From contig JADKHO010000001.1 in the NCBI GenBank assembly GCA_016721765.1, positions 2,096,001-2,160,000 on the forward strand: a stretch of DNA of 64,000 nucleotides, given 5' to 3'. Each line of letters begins with the position of its first letter. Positions within the stretch are counted from its first letter, which is position 1. Below, piece after piece: positions 54,806 to 62,523 of this stretch. A program made the position numbers and the translations under genes. The notes below the pieces were generated by a model. It was given only the letters and a program-made list of their open reading frames with translations. It searched no databases and was not told the DNA's origin. Source of the stretch: Bacteroidota bacterium. Its GTDB lineage: Bacteria; Bacteroidota; Bacteroidia; UBA4408.

Positions 54806-55084
54806 AATGAGTTGAATGTTACTGAATGAAAGCGTTTTATTACCGGAAAGAATAAATTAATTAATGGTTGAATATAGAATAAATATTGCCGAATAAAAGT
54901 GATTTAGATTAATTTTTTAAAACTTATGATAAGTAATTGCAAGGATTGCCAATTGCAGCTCAAAAGGTGTATTATTTTTTTGCGTTTATCAAGTAGCAAG
55001 ACTTTTTTTTAAAGAACATGATTTTGGACATATTGTTTTCGTGAAAAAAAATCTTGTTTTGTGGGTTTATTAAAATTCTTTGTC
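54806..55084. promoter_or_regulatory. Divergent regulatory region between the metalloprotease and radical SAM genes
   Basis: Any promoters for both directions must lie here. The segment 55004-55088 matches the element at 48616-48700 (TTTAAAG-ACATGATTTTGGACAT, then GTTTTC-TGAAAAAAA and TTATTAAAATT-TTTGTCA). Its right end runs into the radical SAM start codon (55085). Confidence 0.5.
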
Positions 55085-56116
55085 ATGATACGATACACAG
55101 CCTACAAGAAATATTTATACTATTTGAATCATTTTTCAACTCCTAAAAAGTTATTAAATATACTTGAAAATAGAAGAGAATACAAAAGCGGAAAAGCTCG
55201 TTTAAAGAGTTATCCTTACAAGTATACCTTCGACCCTGGTAACGTTTGTAATTTGCGCTGTCCGGGTTGTCACACCGGTATTAAGCATGCAGAAATGGTA
55301 AAGCCGGCCTTTATGAAATTGAACGATTTTAAACACATGTTTGATCAAGTAAAGGATCGTGCAATAAGCATTGCGCTTTACAACTGGGGTGAACCTTTTT
55401 TAAACAAGGAAATTTTCGACATTATTGCCTATGCCAATGAGCAAAAAGTGGGAACCACTTTGCATTCCAACTTTAATCATTTTAATGAAAGTATGGCGGA
55501 GGAAGCTGTGAAATCGGGACTTACGCACTTGTATTTATCAATTGATGGAGCGAGTCAGGAGGTGTATTCGAAATATAGAGTGAAAGGAAATATAGATACC
55601 GTAACAAATAATCTGCAGTTAATGGTGGATGCTAAACGAAAAGGTAAAAGTTCGCTTCCCTTTGTCACCTGGAAATTTTTAAAATTTCCACACAATGAAT
55701 TTGAATTGGAAACTGCAAAAGCAAAAGCAACCGAAATTGGGGTGAGCAACTTCGAGGTTTTTGATGCGAATTTAAAGTTGATGGATATATATGATGAAGC
55801 GGAAAATTACAGAAAGGATCCAGCGTTACTTGATGGCTTAACCAGCAATTGCAAAAGTTTATGGGCAAGTATTTATGTAGGTGCGGATGGAACAGTATTT
55901 CCTTGTTCCCTTGCTTTTCGACCAAGTGAATCATTTGGGAACTTATTATCTTCGGATTTTAAAACGATATGGAATAATGAAAAATACGTGACCTCCAGAT
56001 CTATGTTTTCAGATCAATCAAAATTAGATAATGTACCTTTGCCTTGTAAAGGTTGCAAGTATTTTTTAAAGTGCAGTGCACCTTCAAAACAATTGCAAGA
56101 AATACTTGTTGTGTAA
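55085..56116 (+). CDS. Radical SAM/SPASM domain enzyme
   Basis: A protein of about 343 residues with ATG at 55085 (MIRYTAYKKYLYYLNHFSTP). The GTG at 55061 would add eight residues and is less likely. The radical SAM cluster motif is DPGNVCNLRCPGCHTG (CxxxCxxC, about 48-63), followed by ALYNWGEPFLNKEIF (about 99-113). The C-terminal SPASM-like part has Cys in TSNCKSLW, GTVFPCSLAF and PCKGCKYFLKCS, enough for one or two extra FeS clusters. Such enzymes modify peptides or act as methylthio- or dehydrogenase-type maturases; the substrate here is unknown. CrtI-type desaturase follows after 13 nt. Confidence 0.87.
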   Translation: MIRYTAYKKYLYYLNHFSTPKKLLNILENRREYKSGKARLKSYPYKYTFDPGNVCNLRCPGCHTGIKHAEMVKPAFMKLNDFKHMFDQVKDRAISIALYNWGEPFLNKEIFDIIAYANEQKVGTTLHSNFNHFNESMAEEAVKSGLTHLYLSIDGASQEVYSKYRVKGNIDTVTNNLQLMVDAKRKGKSSLPFVTWKFLKFPHNEFELETAKAKATEIGVSNFEVFDANLKLMDIYDEAENYRKDPALLDGLTSNCKSLWASIYVGADGTVFPCSLAFRPSESFGNLLSSDFKTIWNNEKYVTSRSMFSDQSKLDNVPLPCKGCKYFLKCSAPSKQLQEILVV

Positions 56117-56129
56117 ACAAAAAAATTAT

Positions 56130-57608
56130 ATGAGTTCAAAAAGGGTAGTGGTAATAGGGTCGGGATTTGCGGGATTATCGGCAGCAACAAGCCTGGCACA
56201 AAAAGGATACGAAGTTACCTTACTCGAAAAGAACAAAAATTTTGGTGGCCGTGCTAGCATCTTGCAATTGGATGGATTCACTTTTGATTTGGGACCAAGT
56301 TGGTATTGGATGCCCGAGGTTTTTGAAAATTATTTTGCACAATTTAATACAACTGTTGCTCAACAGTATGATTTAATTCGCCTGGATCCCGCTTACCACA
56401 TGTTTTTTGGACCGGACGATATTTTTAAAATTCCGGCAAATTTGGATCAATTGTATGCACTTTTTGAGAAAGAAGAAAAGGGCAGTAGCGCTCACTTAAA
56501 AAAATTTTTAGCCGATGCTGAATTTAAGTACCACGCCAGCATGACCAATTTTATTCATAAACCCAGTTTAAGTATTTTGGAGTTTATGGATATTAAAATA
56601 TTGAAAGCTCTTTTTAAAATGGATTTGTTTAAGTCTATTAGCAAAGACATTCAGAAACATTTTAAAAACCCACGCTTAATACAATTGCTGGAATTTCCTG
56701 TTTTGTTTTTAGGAGCTAAACCCAGCGAAACGCCTGCCTTATATAGCATGATGAATTATGCCGATTTGGTTTTAGGTACTTGGTATCCGATGGGTGGGAT
56801 GTTTAAAATTGTGGAGGCAATGGTGAATGTTGCTCGCAAGCAAGGCGTTAAATTATTAGCGGGTGAAGTAGTTGAAAAAATACAAGTGGAGCAGGGATTG
56901 GTTAAAGGAGTAGTGTCGAATGGTGTTTTCATTGCGGCAGATGTAGTGGTTGCTGCTGCTGATTATCATCATGTAGAACAAAAATTACTTGCTGCCGAGT
57001 ATCGAAACTACAGTGCGGAGTATTGGTCGAGCCGAAAAATGGCGCCTTCTTGTTTAATGTTTTATGTGGGCATTGATAAACGCTTAGAGCGACTGGCGCA
57101 CCACAATTTATTTTTTGACAGTTCTTTTTCAACGCATAGTGAAGAAATTTATGATCGCCCACAATGGCCGAGCGATCCGCTTTTTTATGTTACCTGTGCT
57201 ACTCAAACCGATTCGAGCGTTGCTCCGGCAGGCAAAGAGAATTTAGTACTGCTTATTCCCATTGCAATTGATTTAGAAGATACAGAAGAAATAAGAGAAA
57301 GGTATTATAACATCATTATGAAACGTTTGGAGCATTTGACCCAGCAATCTATATTGCCACATGTTGTTGTGAAAAAAAGTTTTTGTATTTCTGATTTCAA
57401 GCAAGATTATAATTCATTTGGTGGCAATGCTTATGGCTTGGCCAATACCCTTATGCAAACTGCTGTATTAAAGCCTTCCATCCGAAACAAAAAGCTTAGC
57501 AATTTATTTTATACCGGACAATTAAGTATTCCAGGTCCGGGCGTTCCCCCAACCATAATATCGGGGCAAATTGTTGCGAAAGAGGTGGCGAAAAATTTTC
57601 CGCTTTAA
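56130..57608 (+). CDS. crtI: Phytoene desaturase-family (CrtI-type) FAD oxidoreductase
   Basis: A 492-residue flavoprotein. The ATG at 56130 directly precedes the dinucleotide-binding start KRVVVIGSGFAGLSAATSLA (GxGxxG with downstream LLEKNKNFGGRA). The longer open frame upstream overlaps the radical SAM gene. Also seen are FTFDLGPSWYWMP (about 52-64), PMGGMFKIVEAM (about 223-234) and the C-terminal FAD site LFYTGQLSIPGPGVPPTIIS (about 461-480). These fit CrtI desaturases that introduce double bonds into phytoene. No phytoene synthase or other carotenoid gene is in this window, so another isoprenoid or polyunsaturated substrate is possible. Confidence 0.85.
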   Translation: MSSKRVVVIGSGFAGLSAATSLAQKGYEVTLLEKNKNFGGRASILQLDGFTFDLGPSWYWMPEVFENYFAQFNTTVAQQYDLIRLDPAYHMFFGPDDIFKIPANLDQLYALFEKEEKGSSAHLKKFLADAEFKYHASMTNFIHKPSLSILEFMDIKILKALFKMDLFKSISKDIQKHFKNPRLIQLLEFPVLFLGAKPSETPALYSMMNYADLVLGTWYPMGGMFKIVEAMVNVARKQGVKLLAGEVVEKIQVEQGLVKGVVSNGVFIAADVVVAAADYHHVEQKLLAAEYRNYSAEYWSSRKMAPSCLMFYVGIDKRLERLAHHNLFFDSSFSTHSEEIYDRPQWPSDPLFYVTCATQTDSSVAPAGKENLVLLIPIAIDLEDTEEIRERYYNIIMKRLEHLTQQSILPHVVVKKSFCISDFKQDYNSFGGNAYGLANTLMQTAVLKPSIRNKKLSNLFYTGQLSIPGPGVPPTIISGQIVAKEVAKNFPL

Positions 57609-57640
57609 ATCTTTCTTCCTTTTTAATATTGTCGATTTTC

Positions 57641-57654
57641 ATGATAATGGTCAT
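57641..57654. promoter_or_regulatory. Candidate palindromic operator
   Basis: ATGATAATGGTCAT has perfect ATGA...TCAT arms with a 6-nt spacer, similar in layout to CRP/FNR-family sites but not to their consensus. It lies about 110 nt before the small ORF at 57750 and 330 nt before the NorC-like gene. A single such match can occur by chance. Confidence 0.2.
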
Positions 57655-57749
57655 AGAAGGTCGTACTTAAAAAACAGAATTTTGTTTCCTGCTAGCATTC
57701 CTAAATTGGATGTTAAAAATAGCATGCTTCTTTAAAAGAGAAGAACCTA

Positions 57750-57980
57750 ATGGAAACGTTTGAAACAACTTCCTTATCCGAGCGCTTACCACTGAATCAG
57801 GCTATAATCAGTCTGTTTGAAAAGAATCAAAATGGTTTTTGTGCTTGCGGAATGCAAAAAAATTCGAACCTTTTGCATTCGCCATATTTCTCTTATTCAG
57901 TTTTAAAAGTTACTCGTCAGAAGAATCAACAAAGTTTCGAACTGCGTCGAAATCTGAATCATACACCTTTATATTCATAA
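57750..57980 (+). CDS. Small ORF of unknown function preceding the NorC-like gene
   Basis: A 76-codon ORF (METFETTSLSERLPLNQAII start) that ends 3 nt before the GTG start of the cytochrome c gene, the same tight spacing as the rest of the operon. It has an AAAGAGAAGAA purine-rich stretch upstream of its ATG and a Cys pair in GFCACGMQ. No homology can be recognised and it may be chance. Without it the 375 nt from 57609 to 57983 contain no gene and would be the operon's leader and promoter. Confidence 0.3.
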   Translation: METFETTSLSERLPLNQAIISLFEKNQNGFCACGMQKNSNLLHSPYFSYSVLKVTRQKNQQSFELRRNLNHTPLYS

Positions 57981-57983
57981 GCA

Positions 57984-58352
57984 GTGTACAAGCCACTAGT
58001 GTTTCTTTTTTTATTTTTTCTTTTTTTGAGTTACTCCTTTTTAGTTTATACAAAAGGAACTTCCACAGCTATTGTGCACATGAACCCTGAAGCGGTGAAA
58101 GGAAAATTACTGTATCAAAAATTCAACTGCACAGCTTGTCACCAAATTTATGGTTTGGGCGGATACCTTGGACCTGAATTAACTACCTGCATACGGGCAA
58201 GAGGAAATAACGACAGTTACGCAAAAGCTTTATTGGCAGCGGGATCGCAAAGGATGCCCAATTTTAATTTGAGCGAAAATGAAATTAATGAAATGATAGC
58301 GTACTTAAAATATATTGATGCAACTGCAATAACATATCCTACTAAAAAATAA
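57984..58352 (+). CDS. NorC-like membrane-anchored cytochrome c
   Basis: A 122-residue protein starting with GTG at 57984. An N-terminal membrane anchor (KPLVFLFLFFLFLSYSFLV) is followed by a periplasmic mono-haem cytochrome c domain with CTACH at residues 49-53 and the distal Met in QRMPNFNLSENE (Met91). GLGGYLGPELTTCIRARG (about 57-74) and MPNFNLSENEINEMIAYLKY are very close to NorC, the small subunit of cytochrome c-dependent NO reductase. It therefore probably passes electrons to the NorB-like subunit encoded 4.2 kb downstream. First clearly identified gene of a seven-gene operon, 3 nt before the next gene. Confidence 0.87.
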   Translation: MYKPLVFLFLFFLFLSYSFLVYTKGTSTAIVHMNPEAVKGKLLYQKFNCTACHQIYGLGGYLGPELTTCIRARGNNDSYAKALLAAGSQRMPNFNLSENEINEMIAYLKYIDATAITYPTKK

Positions 58353-58355
58353 ATT

Positions 58356-59744
58356 ATGGCAACACAATTAAAACGCTCATGGGCAGAACCCTATAAAATT
58401 AAAATGGTGGAATTGCTTAAAATGACCACACGAGCAGAAAGACAAAAAGCAATTGCAGCAGCAGGTTACAACACTTTTTTATTGCGTTCGCGCGATGTGT
58501 ATATTGATTTGCTTACCGATAGTGGAACAAGTGCTATGAGCGACAAGCAATGGTCGGGAATGATGATGGGGGACGAATCGTATGCAGGGAGCGAAAATTT
58601 TTATCACTTAGAAGAGGTGATAAAAAATTACTATGGCTACAAATATGTGGTTCCAACACATCAAGGAAGAGGAGCAGAAAATATTGTTTCAAAGCTTATG
58701 ATTAAGCCGGGTGACATTGTTCCGGGCAATATGTATTTCACCACTACACGTTTGCATCAAGAGTTGGCAGGTGGAACTTTTATGGATATTATTATTGATG
58801 AAGCGCATGATTCAGTAAGTGAGCATAAATTTAAAGGCAATGTAAATCTGGAAAAACTGGAAGGGATTATCAAAAAATTTGGAGCCAAGAAAATTCCCTA
58901 TGTGTCTTTAGCAACTTCCGTAAATATGGCAGGTGGCCAACCCATTTCGATGGAAAATTTACGAGGATTAAGAGCTTTAACCAATAAGTACAAGATTAAA
59001 ATAATACACGACATGACGCGTGTGGCAGAGAACGCCTATTTTATTCAACAAAGAGAAGCCGGTTATGCAAAGCGTACCATTAAATCGATTGTGAAAGAAA
59101 TTTGCTTGCTTACAGATGGTGCTACCATGAGTGCGAAGAAGGATGCATTGGTGAATATAGGTGGATTTTTGGCCTTGAATGATAAAGCACTTTATGAGGA
59201 AGCAAGCAATTTGGTGGTGGTGTATGAAGGTTTACATACCTACGGAGGGCTTGCAGGACGTGATATGGAGGCCATGGCGATTGGAATTACCGAGTCGGTG
59301 GATGACAATCACATACGTGCAAGGGTAGGGCAGGTGGAGTATTTGGGAAATAAATTAATCGATGCCAAGATTCCAATTGTGAGACCTATTGGTGGTCACG
59401 GAATATTTTTGGATGCTAAAAAGTTTCTTCCACACATTAAACAAAAACAATTTCCAGCGCAAGCTCTGGCTGCCGAATTGTATCTCGATAGTGGTGTGCG
59501 TGCTATGGAAAGAGGAATAGTATCTGCCGGAAGGAATAAAGAAACAGGAGAAGATTACTTACCCGAATTAGAATTGGTACGCTTAACAATTCCCCGCCGT
59601 GTATACACGCAAGCACACATGGATGTTGTTGCTGAATCGGTGGAGCAGGTGTATTTAAATCGAAAAAAAATTAAAGGATTAAAAATGGTTTATGAGCCGC
59701 AATACCTGAGATTTTTTCAAGCCAAATTTCAAAAATTAAGCTAA
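58356..59744 (+). CDS. Tyrosine phenol-lyase-like PLP beta-eliminase
   Basis: A 462-residue enzyme of the tyrosine phenol-lyase/tryptophanase family. Family motifs are GYNTFLLRSRDVYIDLLTDS, VPTHQGRGAEN (about 99-109), PLP lysine in MSAKKDALVNIGG (Lys262) and YGGLAGRDMEAMA (about 296-308). Residues that separate TPL from tryptophanase point to TPL: MERG at 384-387, where Met384 and Arg386 match Met379 and Arg381 of the Citrobacter enzyme that contact the phenol ring, and GNMYFTTTR with Thr129 as Thr124. TPL splits L-tyrosine into phenol, pyruvate and ammonia. It starts 3 nt after the cytochrome gene and overlaps the next gene by one base. Assigned by eye against remembered sequence. Confidence 0.87.
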   Translation: MATQLKRSWAEPYKIKMVELLKMTTRAERQKAIAAAGYNTFLLRSRDVYIDLLTDSGTSAMSDKQWSGMMMGDESYAGSENFYHLEEVIKNYYGYKYVVPTHQGRGAENIVSKLMIKPGDIVPGNMYFTTTRLHQELAGGTFMDIIIDEAHDSVSEHKFKGNVNLEKLEGIIKKFGAKKIPYVSLATSVNMAGGQPISMENLRGLRALTNKYKIKIIHDMTRVAENAYFIQQREAGYAKRTIKSIVKEICLLTDGATMSAKKDALVNIGGFLALNDKALYEEASNLVVVYEGLHTYGGLAGRDMEAMAIGITESVDDNHIRARVGQVEYLGNKLIDAKIPIVRPIGGHGIFLDAKKFLPHIKQKQFPAQALAAELYLDSGVRAMERGIVSAGRNKETGEDYLPELELVRLTIPRRVYTQAHMDVVAESVEQVYLNRKKIKGLKMVYEPQYLRFFQAKFQKLS

Positions 59745-60193
59745 TGGAAAATTCAATTCAGTCGTTTATTTCAGCGGAAAGCCAACTCACCCTATGCACC
59801 GTTTCATTAAATGCACCTTATTGTGCAAGCTGTTTTTATGCATATATGCAGGTAATAAATTTCCTTATAATTAAGTCCGACAGAAGTACGAAGCACATTC
59901 AAAACGCACTAGAAAATAATGCGGTTGCAGGTACCATCACTCCCGGAACACACAAAGCAGGTGTTGTAAAAGGTATTCAGTTTACTGGAAAATTTTTAGA
60001 GTTAAATGATGATCTTCTTGCAGAAGCGAAGAAAAGGTATTTTTTAAAACATCCGGTTTCGATAGCAATGCATGGCGATTTTTGGGCAATAGAGTTGCAT
60101 AGTATTAAAATGATAGACAGCACACTTGGCTTTGGAAAAAAATTGAAATGGGAGATTGGAAAAATGGAAAAGCCTGAAATTAAAACGCAATGA
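59744..60193 (+). CDS. YhbP/UPF0306-like split-barrel flavin-binding protein
   Basis: A 149-residue protein of the pyridoxamine-phosphate oxidase-like split beta-barrel superfamily. It has LCTVSLNAPYCASCFYAY (about 17-34), VAGTITPGTHKAGVVKGIQF (about 64-83) and the ending IKMIDSTLGFGKKLKWEIG (about 121-139), which agrees well with E. coli YhbP. Such proteins bind FMN or F420 and their function is unknown. Its start overlaps the previous stop (TAATG) and its end overlaps the next gene by 4 nt. Confidence 0.72.
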   Translation: MENSIQSFISAESQLTLCTVSLNAPYCASCFYAYMQVINFLIIKSDRSTKHIQNALENNAVAGTITPGTHKAGVVKGIQFTGKFLELNDDLLAEAKKRYFLKHPVSIAMHGDFWAIELHSIKMIDSTLGFGKKLKWEIGKMEKPEIKTQ

Positions 60194-60654
60194 AAAAATA
60201 TAAAACATCGGTAGATTCAGAAGTAACGATGTCGGAAGTTGTTTTTCCGAATGATACCAATCCAATGGGTATTGTGCAGGGTGGACGTATCATTCAACTG
60301 ATGGATATTGCGTGTGCAATATGCGCGCAAACACATGCGCAAAAAATTGCGGTTACTGTATCCATCGATAAAGTTTCGTTTATAAAACCGGCAAAATTGG
60401 GCGACATCTTAACTATTAAAGCAAAAATTGCAAGGGCTTTTAAGACTTCTATGGAGATTTATGCAGCAGTGTGGGCTAAACGTCTTCCAACTATGGAATC
60501 CGTACTAACAACTGAGGCCTATTTTACATTTGTGGCATTGGACGAACAGGCAAAACCAACCCAAATCTGTGATTTTGCGCCGAGCACTTCAGAAGAAAAA
60601 AGACAATTTAAATTAGCATTGAAACGAAAATCAGACAGAACCAAAATAAATTAA
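60190..60654 (+). CDS. Acyl-CoA thioesterase, hotdog fold (YciA-like)
   Basis: A 154-residue hotdog-domain thioesterase. NDTNPMGIVQGGRIIQLMDI (about 21-40) is the signature that supplies the hydrogen-bonding helix and the catalytic Asp region; VSFIKPAKLGDILTIKAKIA (about 61-80) follows. Enzymes of this type hydrolyse acyl-CoA to the acid and CoA, usually as hexamers in the cytoplasm. Its presence between a TPL-like and a tryptophanase-like gene is unexplained; it could release CoA from an aryl or acyl thioester. ATGA overlap with the preceding gene. Confidence 0.82.
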   Translation: MKKYKTSVDSEVTMSEVVFPNDTNPMGIVQGGRIIQLMDIACAICAQTHAQKIAVTVSIDKVSFIKPAKLGDILTIKAKIARAFKTSMEIYAAVWAKRLPTMESVLTTEAYFTFVALDEQAKPTQICDFAPSTSEEKRQFKLALKRKSDRTKIN

Positions 60655-60656
60655 TT

Positions 60657-62036
60657 ATGAACTTTAAGACAATTATCGAGCCTTTTCGAATAAAAACGGT
60701 TGAGCCAATAACCATGAGCACTGCCGAAGAGCGCGTGCAATTTTTGGAAGCAGCGCATTACAATACTTTTCTGTTAAATTCAGATCAAGTAATTATTGAT
60801 TTTTTAACCGATAGTGGTACGTCTGCCATGAGCAGCGACCAATGGGCGGCAATGATGCAAGGTGATGAATCGTATGCCGGTGCCAGAAGTTGGCAGCGTT
60901 TTGAAAAAGCAGTGCACGCATTAACCGGAATGCCTTACTTGCTTCCTACACACCAAGGACGTGCAGCTGAGCGCATTTTATACAGTCACATCGGAGGTAA
61001 AGGAAAGTACTTTATAAGCAATACACATTTTGATACCACTCGTGCAAATATTGAATTCAGTGGAGCTACTGCAATTGATATTCCTGTAAAGGAAGCAATT
61101 GATTATACTTCTAATTATCCCTTCAAAGGCAACTTGGATACAGTGAAGCTTGAAGAATTAATTAAACAATACGGAGCAGATTCTATTTCAGGAGTTATAC
61201 TCACTGTTACCAATAACAGTGGTGGCGGGCAACCGGTGAGTATGCAAAATGCAAAGGAAGTGAGCAAGATTTGCAAAGCATACGGTGTATTATTTATTTT
61301 GGATTGCTGTCGCATCGCTGAAAACAGCTATTTCGTGCATGCCCATGAAGCGGACTACAAAGATGTTTCATTTGAAAAAATTGCTCAAGAAATGTTTTCA
61401 CTTGCGGATGCTTGCATCATGAGTGCCAAGAAAGATGCGCTTGTTAATATGGGCGGTTTTCTTGCCTTAAGAAGTAAAGAGCTTTCGGATGCTTGCATGC
61501 AATTGCTAATTATTACCGAAGGATTTACCACTTATGGAGGTCTTTCAGGACGTGATATGGAAGCAATTGCTGTTGGACTGAAAGAAGTATTTGAACCGGA
61601 TTATTTAAAGTATAGAATCACCAGTACACAATATTTGGGTGAAGCTATTTTAAAAAAGGGCATATCCATAATTTATCCTGTGGGAGGGCATGCGGTATAT
61701 ATTGATGCAAAAAAATTGTACGATCATATTCCTGTGGAGCAATACCCTGGCCAATCTTTGGTGTGTGAACTTTATAAAATTGGTGGAATTAGAAGTTGTG
61801 AAATTGGTTCGGTAATGTTTGGAAAATACGATGCATCCGGAAAATTAATTCCTGCACCGATGGAGTTAGTAAGGCTGGCTATACCTCGCAGGGTGTATAC
61901 TCAATCGCATATTGACTATGTGGTGGAAGTATTTGATGAGATTATGCGCACTAAGCAAAATGCTAAGGGTATAAAAATTACAAAGGAACCTCAATTTTTG
62001 AGGCATTTTACAGCACATTTTCAACCCATTAGTTAA
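60657..62036 (+). CDS. tnaA: Tryptophanase-like PLP beta-eliminase
   Basis: A 459-residue paralogue of the tyrosine phenol-lyase-like gene. It has LLPTHQGRAAERILYSHIGG (about 95-114), PLP lysine in IMSAKKDALVNMGG (Lys259) and GGLSGRDMEAIAVGL (about 294-308). Distinguishing residues resemble tryptophanase and not TPL: SNTHFDTTR at 121-129 (compare SNFFFDTTQ in E. coli TnaA) and CEIG at 381-384 (VEIG in TnaA, MERG in TPL). It therefore probably cleaves L-tryptophan, or a related amino acid, to indole, pyruvate and ammonia. It starts 2 nt after the thioesterase stop. Confidence 0.85.
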   Translation: MNFKTIIEPFRIKTVEPITMSTAEERVQFLEAAHYNTFLLNSDQVIIDFLTDSGTSAMSSDQWAAMMQGDESYAGARSWQRFEKAVHALTGMPYLLPTHQGRAAERILYSHIGGKGKYFISNTHFDTTRANIEFSGATAIDIPVKEAIDYTSNYPFKGNLDTVKLEELIKQYGADSISGVILTVTNNSGGGQPVSMQNAKEVSKICKAYGVLFILDCCRIAENSYFVHAHEADYKDVSFEKIAQEMFSLADACIMSAKKDALVNMGGFLALRSKELSDACMQLLIITEGFTTYGGLSGRDMEAIAVGLKEVFEPDYLKYRITSTQYLGEAILKKGISIIYPVGGHAVYIDAKKLYDHIPVEQYPGQSLVCELYKIGGIRSCEIGSVMFGKYDASGKLIPAPMELVRLAIPRRVYTQSHIDYVVEVFDEIMRTKQNAKGIKITKEPQFLRHFTAHFQPIS

Positions 62037-62061
62037 ATACAAAGAATTAAAAATCTAAAAA

Positions 62062-62505
62062 ATGGAAACGCAGTCAGCAATTAAAAAAGATGTTCATCAA
62101 GTAATTACCAAATGGGAAGGCAAAATGCATTTTACAAGCGAAGTAAATGAACATACTATTCACTTGGATAAATTGCAGCAACACGGTGGAGATAATTTTG
62201 GTCCACGTCCCAAACCGCTTATCCTATCGGCCATTGGGGGTTGTGCAGGAATGGAAATTATGGGCATACTCGATAAAATGCGGTTAAAGATTGATGCATT
62301 TGAAATGGAAGTGAGTGGCGAACTTACCGATACTCAACCTAAAATGTACAAAGAAATTATTCTAAAGATAAATATTAAGAGTGCAGCAACTGAGCACCAA
62401 AAAATTGAAAGAGCAGTACATTTAGCTATTGATAAATATTGTGGTGTAATAGCCATGGCAAGGATGTTTGCAAGCCTGCATACCGAAATTAATTTTGTGA
62501 ATTAA
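62062..62505 (+). CDS. OsmC family protein
   Basis: A 147-residue OsmC/Ohr-fold protein. Family residues are RPKPLILSAIGGCAGMEIMG (about 50-69; Cys in GGCAGM), VSGELTDTQPKMYKEI (about 84-99) and the second conserved Cys in DKYCGVIAMAR (about 128-138). Two cysteines at these sites allow a thiol-based peroxidase reaction, removing organic hydroperoxides, but many OsmC-like proteins have no demonstrated substrate. It lies 25 nt after the tryptophanase-like gene and 18 nt before the NorB-like gene. Confidence 0.85.
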   Translation: METQSAIKKDVHQVITKWEGKMHFTSEVNEHTIHLDKLQQHGGDNFGPRPKPLILSAIGGCAGMEIMGILDKMRLKIDAFEMEVSGELTDTQPKMYKEIILKINIKSAATEHQKIERAVHLAIDKYCGVIAMARMFASLHTEINFVN

Positions 62506-62523
62506 TTTGCTGGTCAGTCCTCA

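Noticed and set aside
48616..55088. Idea that the metalloprotease gene is carried by an insertion sequence
   Set aside because: There is no transposase, no terminal inverted repeat and no target-site duplication; the flanking match is a direct repeat that ends in a start codon.
57839..58090. 83-codon ORF in another frame overlapping the NorC-like start
   Set aside because: It overlaps both the small ORF and the cytochrome anchor in a different frame and has no support.
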